A DNA stretch of 6,193 nucleotides, from NCBI RefSeq assembly GCF_915069625.1, contig NZ_CAJZFD010000125.1, positions 1 through 6,193 of the forward strand, in the 5' to 3' direction. The notes beneath the pieces were generated by a model that searched no databases, was not told the DNA's origin, and saw only the letters and a program-made list of their open reading frames with translations. Within the stretch, counting starts at the first letter, position 1. Every line of letters begins with the position of its first letter. The position numbers and the translations under genes were made by a program. The stretch is from an uncultured Veillonella sp. (GTDB taxonomy: Bacteria > Bacillota > Negativicutes > Veillonellales > Veillonellaceae). Shown here one piece after another: positions 6,075-6,193 of this stretch.

Positions 6075-6193
6075 ATGCCTGATGTCATATCATTACTTAT
6101 CAATCGCTATGATTTTTTCCTCCAGTTGTTATGGGAGCATATAGAAATTTCAGTATTAGCTTCTGTTATTGCTACCATCATTGGTGGATTATT
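6075..6193 (+). CDS. ABC transporter permease, probably osmoprotectant (OpuC/ProW type), 3' end missing
   Basis: The frame from the ATG at 6075 stays open to the right edge, giving about 39 residues. It begins MPDVISLLINRYDFFLQLLW and continues EHIEISVLASVIATIIGGL. A short amphipathic N-terminus, a conserved-looking WEHI- segment and then a first TM helix followed by GG is the typical start of permeases in glycine betaine/carnitine/choline (OpuCB/OpuCD/ProW) importers. The substrate cannot be settled from this fragment, and other permeases of the binding-protein-dependent superfamily (for example MetI type) begin similarly. AAAGGCGG (ending at 6066) gives a ribosome site about nine bases upstream. 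A GTG at 6066 is in frame but overlaps that site. The ATPase and binding-protein genes would be expected downstream, outside the window. Confidence 0.65.
   Translation, partial: MPDVISLLINRYDFFLQLLWEHIEISVLASVIATIIGGL

Overview
The window looks like a chromosomal segment of a low-to-mid GC Firmicute. The order gdpP-rplI-dnaB is the usual Bacillota arrangement. Shine-Dalgarno sites are strong and purine-rich, and there is a YolD-type partner gene. The overall flavour suggests Negativicutes, possibly Veillonella, but that genus guess is an inference from general protein and codon style, not from a search.

Layout. (1) 1-3322 is a conserved housekeeping run on the + strand. It holds the 3' part of gdpP (c-di-AMP phosphodiesterase, cut by the left edge), rplI (ribosomal protein L9, overlapping gdpP by ATGA) and dnaB (replicative helicase). 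A hairpin with a U-rich tail sits between rplI and dnaB. (2) 3323-3460 holds two terminator-like structures. The second is a long, nearly symmetrical 76-bp hairpin that could work in both directions. (3) 3463-4040 is a self-contained unit: promoter, a small two-TM membrane protein of unknown function, and a strong terminator. (4) 4056-5794 is a probable DNA-damage-response operon. A perfect 14-bp palindrome resembling the Gram-positive LexA/SOS box overlaps the -35 of a good promoter. It is followed by a UvrX/UmuC-type Y-family polymerase and an overlapping YolD-like gene. (5) 5795-6074 has no convincing gene but contains about three degenerate tandem units of roughly 54 bp. (6) 6075-6193 is the 5' end of an ABC-transporter permease, probably of the osmoprotectant (OpuC/ProW) type, cut by the right edge.

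How the parts fit: the first block links second-messenger turnover, ribosome and replication functions in a conserved operon. The second expressed block appears to be damage-inducible translesion synthesis. The polymerase carries the Y-family catalytic acidic residues and a recognisable beta-clamp-binding peptide, so it is probably active. I found no tRNA, rRNA, CRISPR array, transposase or integrase. The items most worth checking are the putative LexA operator, the 54-bp repeat tract and the long post-dnaB hairpin. None of these by itself establishes a new system.
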